A DNA stretch of 64,000 nucleotides from Siphonodentalium dalli (lineage: Eukaryota > Mollusca > Scaphopoda > Gadilida > Siphonodentaliidae): NCBI GenBank assembly GCA_032622095.1, contig CP136066.1, positions 232,940,961 through 233,004,960 on the forward strand. The letters are read 5' to 3'. The first letter of the stretch is position 1. Every line of letters begins with the position of its first letter. This document shows, piece by piece, positions 61,801 to 64,000 of this stretch. The position numbers were made by a program, and so were the translations under genes. The notes below the pieces were generated by a model that did no database searches, was not told the origin of the DNA, and saw nothing but the letters and a program-made list of their open reading frames with translations.

Positions 61801-64000
61801 GGAACCTCATTCATTTGGAGATGATAGCCCACCGTATGGGATAGCATCACTAAATTCACCCTCTGGGAACCTCATTCATTTGAAGATGATAGCCCACCGT
61901 ATGGGATAGCATCACTAAATTCACCCTCTGGGGAACCTCATTCATTTGAAGATGATAGCCCACCGTATGGGATAGCATCACTAAATTCACATTCTGGGAA
62001 CCTCATTCATTTGAAGATGATAGCCCACAGTATGGGATAGCATCACTAAATTCACCCTCTGGGGACCTCATTCATTTGAAGATGATAGCCCACCGTATGG
62101 GATAGCATCACTAAATTCACCCTCTGGGAACCTCATTCATTTGAAGATGATAGCCCACCGTATGGGATAGCATCACTAAATTCACCCTCTGGGAACCTCA
62201 TTCATTTGAAGATGATAGCCCACCGTATGGGATAGCATCACTAAATTCACCCTCTGGGAACCTCATTCATTTGAAGATGATAGCCCACCGTATGGGATAG
62301 CATCACTAAATTCACCCTCTGGGAACCTCATTCATTTGAAGATGATAGCCCACGGTATGGGATAGCATCACTAAATTCACCCTCTGGGAACCTCATTCAT
62401 TTGAAGATGATAGCCCACCGTATGGGATAGCATCACTAAATTCACCCTCTGGGAACCTCATTCATTTGAAGATGATAGCCCACAGTATGGGACAGCATCA
62501 CTAAATTCACCCTCTGGGAACCTCATTCATTTGAAGATGATAGCCCACCCTATGGGATAGCATCACTAAATTCACCCTCTGGGAACCTCATTCATTTGAA
62601 GATGATAGCCCACCGAATGGGATAGCATCACTAAATTCACCCTCTGGGAACCTCATTCATTTGAAGATGATAGCCCACCGAATGGGATAGCATCACTAAA
62701 TTCACCCTCTGGGAACCTCATTCATTTGAAGATGATAGCCCACAGTATGGGACAGCATCACTAAATTCACCCTCTGGGAACCTCATTCATTTGAAGATGA
62801 TAGCCCACGGTATGGGATAGCATCACTAAATTCACCCTCTGGGAACCTCATTCATTTGAAGATGATAGCCCACGGTATGGGATAGCATCACTAAATTCAC
62901 CCTCTGGGAACCTCATTCATTTGAAGATGATAGCCCACGGTATGGGATAGCATCACTAAATTCACCCTCTGGGAACCTCATTCATTTGAAGATGATAGCC
63001 CACGGTATGGGATAGCATCACTAAATTCACCCTCTGGGAACCTCATTCATTTGAAGATGATAGCCCACCGTATGGGATAGCATCACTAAATTCACCCTCT
63101 GGGGACCTCATTCATCTGAAGATGATAGCCCACCGTATGGGATAGCATCACTAAATTCACCCTCTGGGAACCTCATTCATTTGAAGATGATAGCCCACAG
63201 TATGGGACAGCATCACTAAATTCACCCTCTGGGAACCTCATTCATTTGAAGATGATAGCCCACAGTATGGGATAGCATCACTAAATTCACCCTCTGGGAA
63301 CCTCATTCATTTGAAGATGATAGCCCACAGTATGGGATAGCATCACTAAATTCACCCTCTGGGAACCTCATTCATTTGAAGATGATAGCCCACAGTATGG
63401 GATAGCATCACTAAATTCACCCTCTGGGAACCTCATTCATTTGAAGATGATAGCCCACCCTATGGGATAGCATCACTAAATTCACATTCTGGGAACCTCA
63501 TTCATTTGAAGATGATAGCCCACAGTATGGGATAGCATCACTAAATTCACCCTCTGGGAACCTCATTCATTTGAAGATGATAGCCCACAGTATGGGATAG
63601 CATCACTAAATTCACATTCTGGGAACCTCATTCATTTGAAGATGATAGCCCACAGTATGGGATAGCATCACTAAATTCACCCTCTGGGAACCTCATTCAT
63701 TTGAAGATGATAGCCCACAGTATGGGATAGCATCACTAAATTCACCCTCTGGGAACCTCATTCATTTGAAGATGATAGCCCACCCTATGGGATAGCATCA
63801 CTAAATTCACATTCTGGGAACCTCATTCATTTGAAGATGATAGCCCACAGTATGGGATAGCATCACTAAATTCACCCTCTGGGAACCTCATTCATTTGAA
63901 GATGATAGCCCACAGTATGGGATAGCATCACTAAATTCACATTCTGGGAACCTCATTCATTTGAAGATGATAGCCCACAGTATGGGACAGCATCACTAAA
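58790..64000. repeat. 65-bp satellite, about 80 copies, running off the window
   Basis: The unit holds gggaacctcattcatttgaa, gatgatagcccaccgtatgg and gatagcatcactaaattcac then cctct. It derives from the loop and arm of a D element. Period 65 from 58801. Variants include cacggtatg, cacagtatg, ttcacattctggg and ggacagcat. The block is internally duplicated: a marker unit with gataaatcacgg occurs at about 60175 and 61628 (1453 bp apart) with the same order of variants after it. Confidence 0.96.

Noticed and set aside
58790-64000. A CRISPR-like array
   Set aside because: No unique spacers; contiguous 65-bp units derived from a MITE in a eukaryotic genome.

Overview
Eukaryotic (animal) genomic DNA. 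AT-rich, intron-dominated sequence holds one recognisable gene, on the + strand: a papilin-like extracellular matrix gene of the ADAMTS-like group. Eleven coding exons spread over 7822-51445 join in consistent phases into about 547 codons. Order: TSP1, ADAMTS cysteine-rich region, ADAMTS spacer, three more TSP1 repeats, then the Cys-Ser-Tyr-Gly-Cys-Cys cassette that precedes Kunitz domains in papilins. The signal-peptide exon and the 3' (Kunitz) exons are not seen in the window. Several dispersed repeats (tRNA-derived SINEs, TTAA-flanked hairpin MITEs, elements carrying 'gagttatggccc'-type words) suggest a marine invertebrate, most likely a mollusc and perhaps a bivalve. That is an inference; no species is claimed.

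Layout. 1-7821: repeats upstream of the first recognised exon (SINE, retroposed insertion, MITEs). 7822-7965: exon 1 (TSP1). 15856-19977: exons 2-5 (cysteine-rich region and start of spacer). 20.4-30.4 kb: large intron with a decayed non-LTR reverse transcriptase split by a Mutator-like foldback element, satellites and SINEs. 30982-31145: exon 6. 38144-38363, 43372-43543, 44910-45120, 46938-47111 and 51331-51445: exons 7-11. 51.4-57.6 kb: intron repeats. 57617-57716: a 100-N scaffold gap. 57717-64000: an inverted near-copy of 24.9-26.0 kb followed by more than 5 kb of a 65-bp satellite. This last contig may be a misplaced or allelic piece, not the true continuation of the gene.

The most unusual signal is that three different exons of this gene (2, 6 and 9) have each had their 3' end, 5' splice site and first 11-16 intron bases amplified in tandem: 89 bp x 16, 96 bp x about 57, and 100 bp x 13. 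Exon 6 is also preceded by an eight-copy array of its own 3' splice-site region. The copies lack acceptors and hit stops on read-through, so they look like non-coding ladders of splice donors.

The mobile-element landscape is rich and internally consistent. TTAA-flanked hairpin MITE families with CCCTTT ends share one hairpin cassette and show nested insertions and empty sites. There is a TA-flanked ~200-bp snapback MITE, a foldback family (D) that gave rise to the 65-bp satellite, and hAT-like (8-bp target duplications), Mutator-like (9-bp) and Harbinger-like (TAA) elements.
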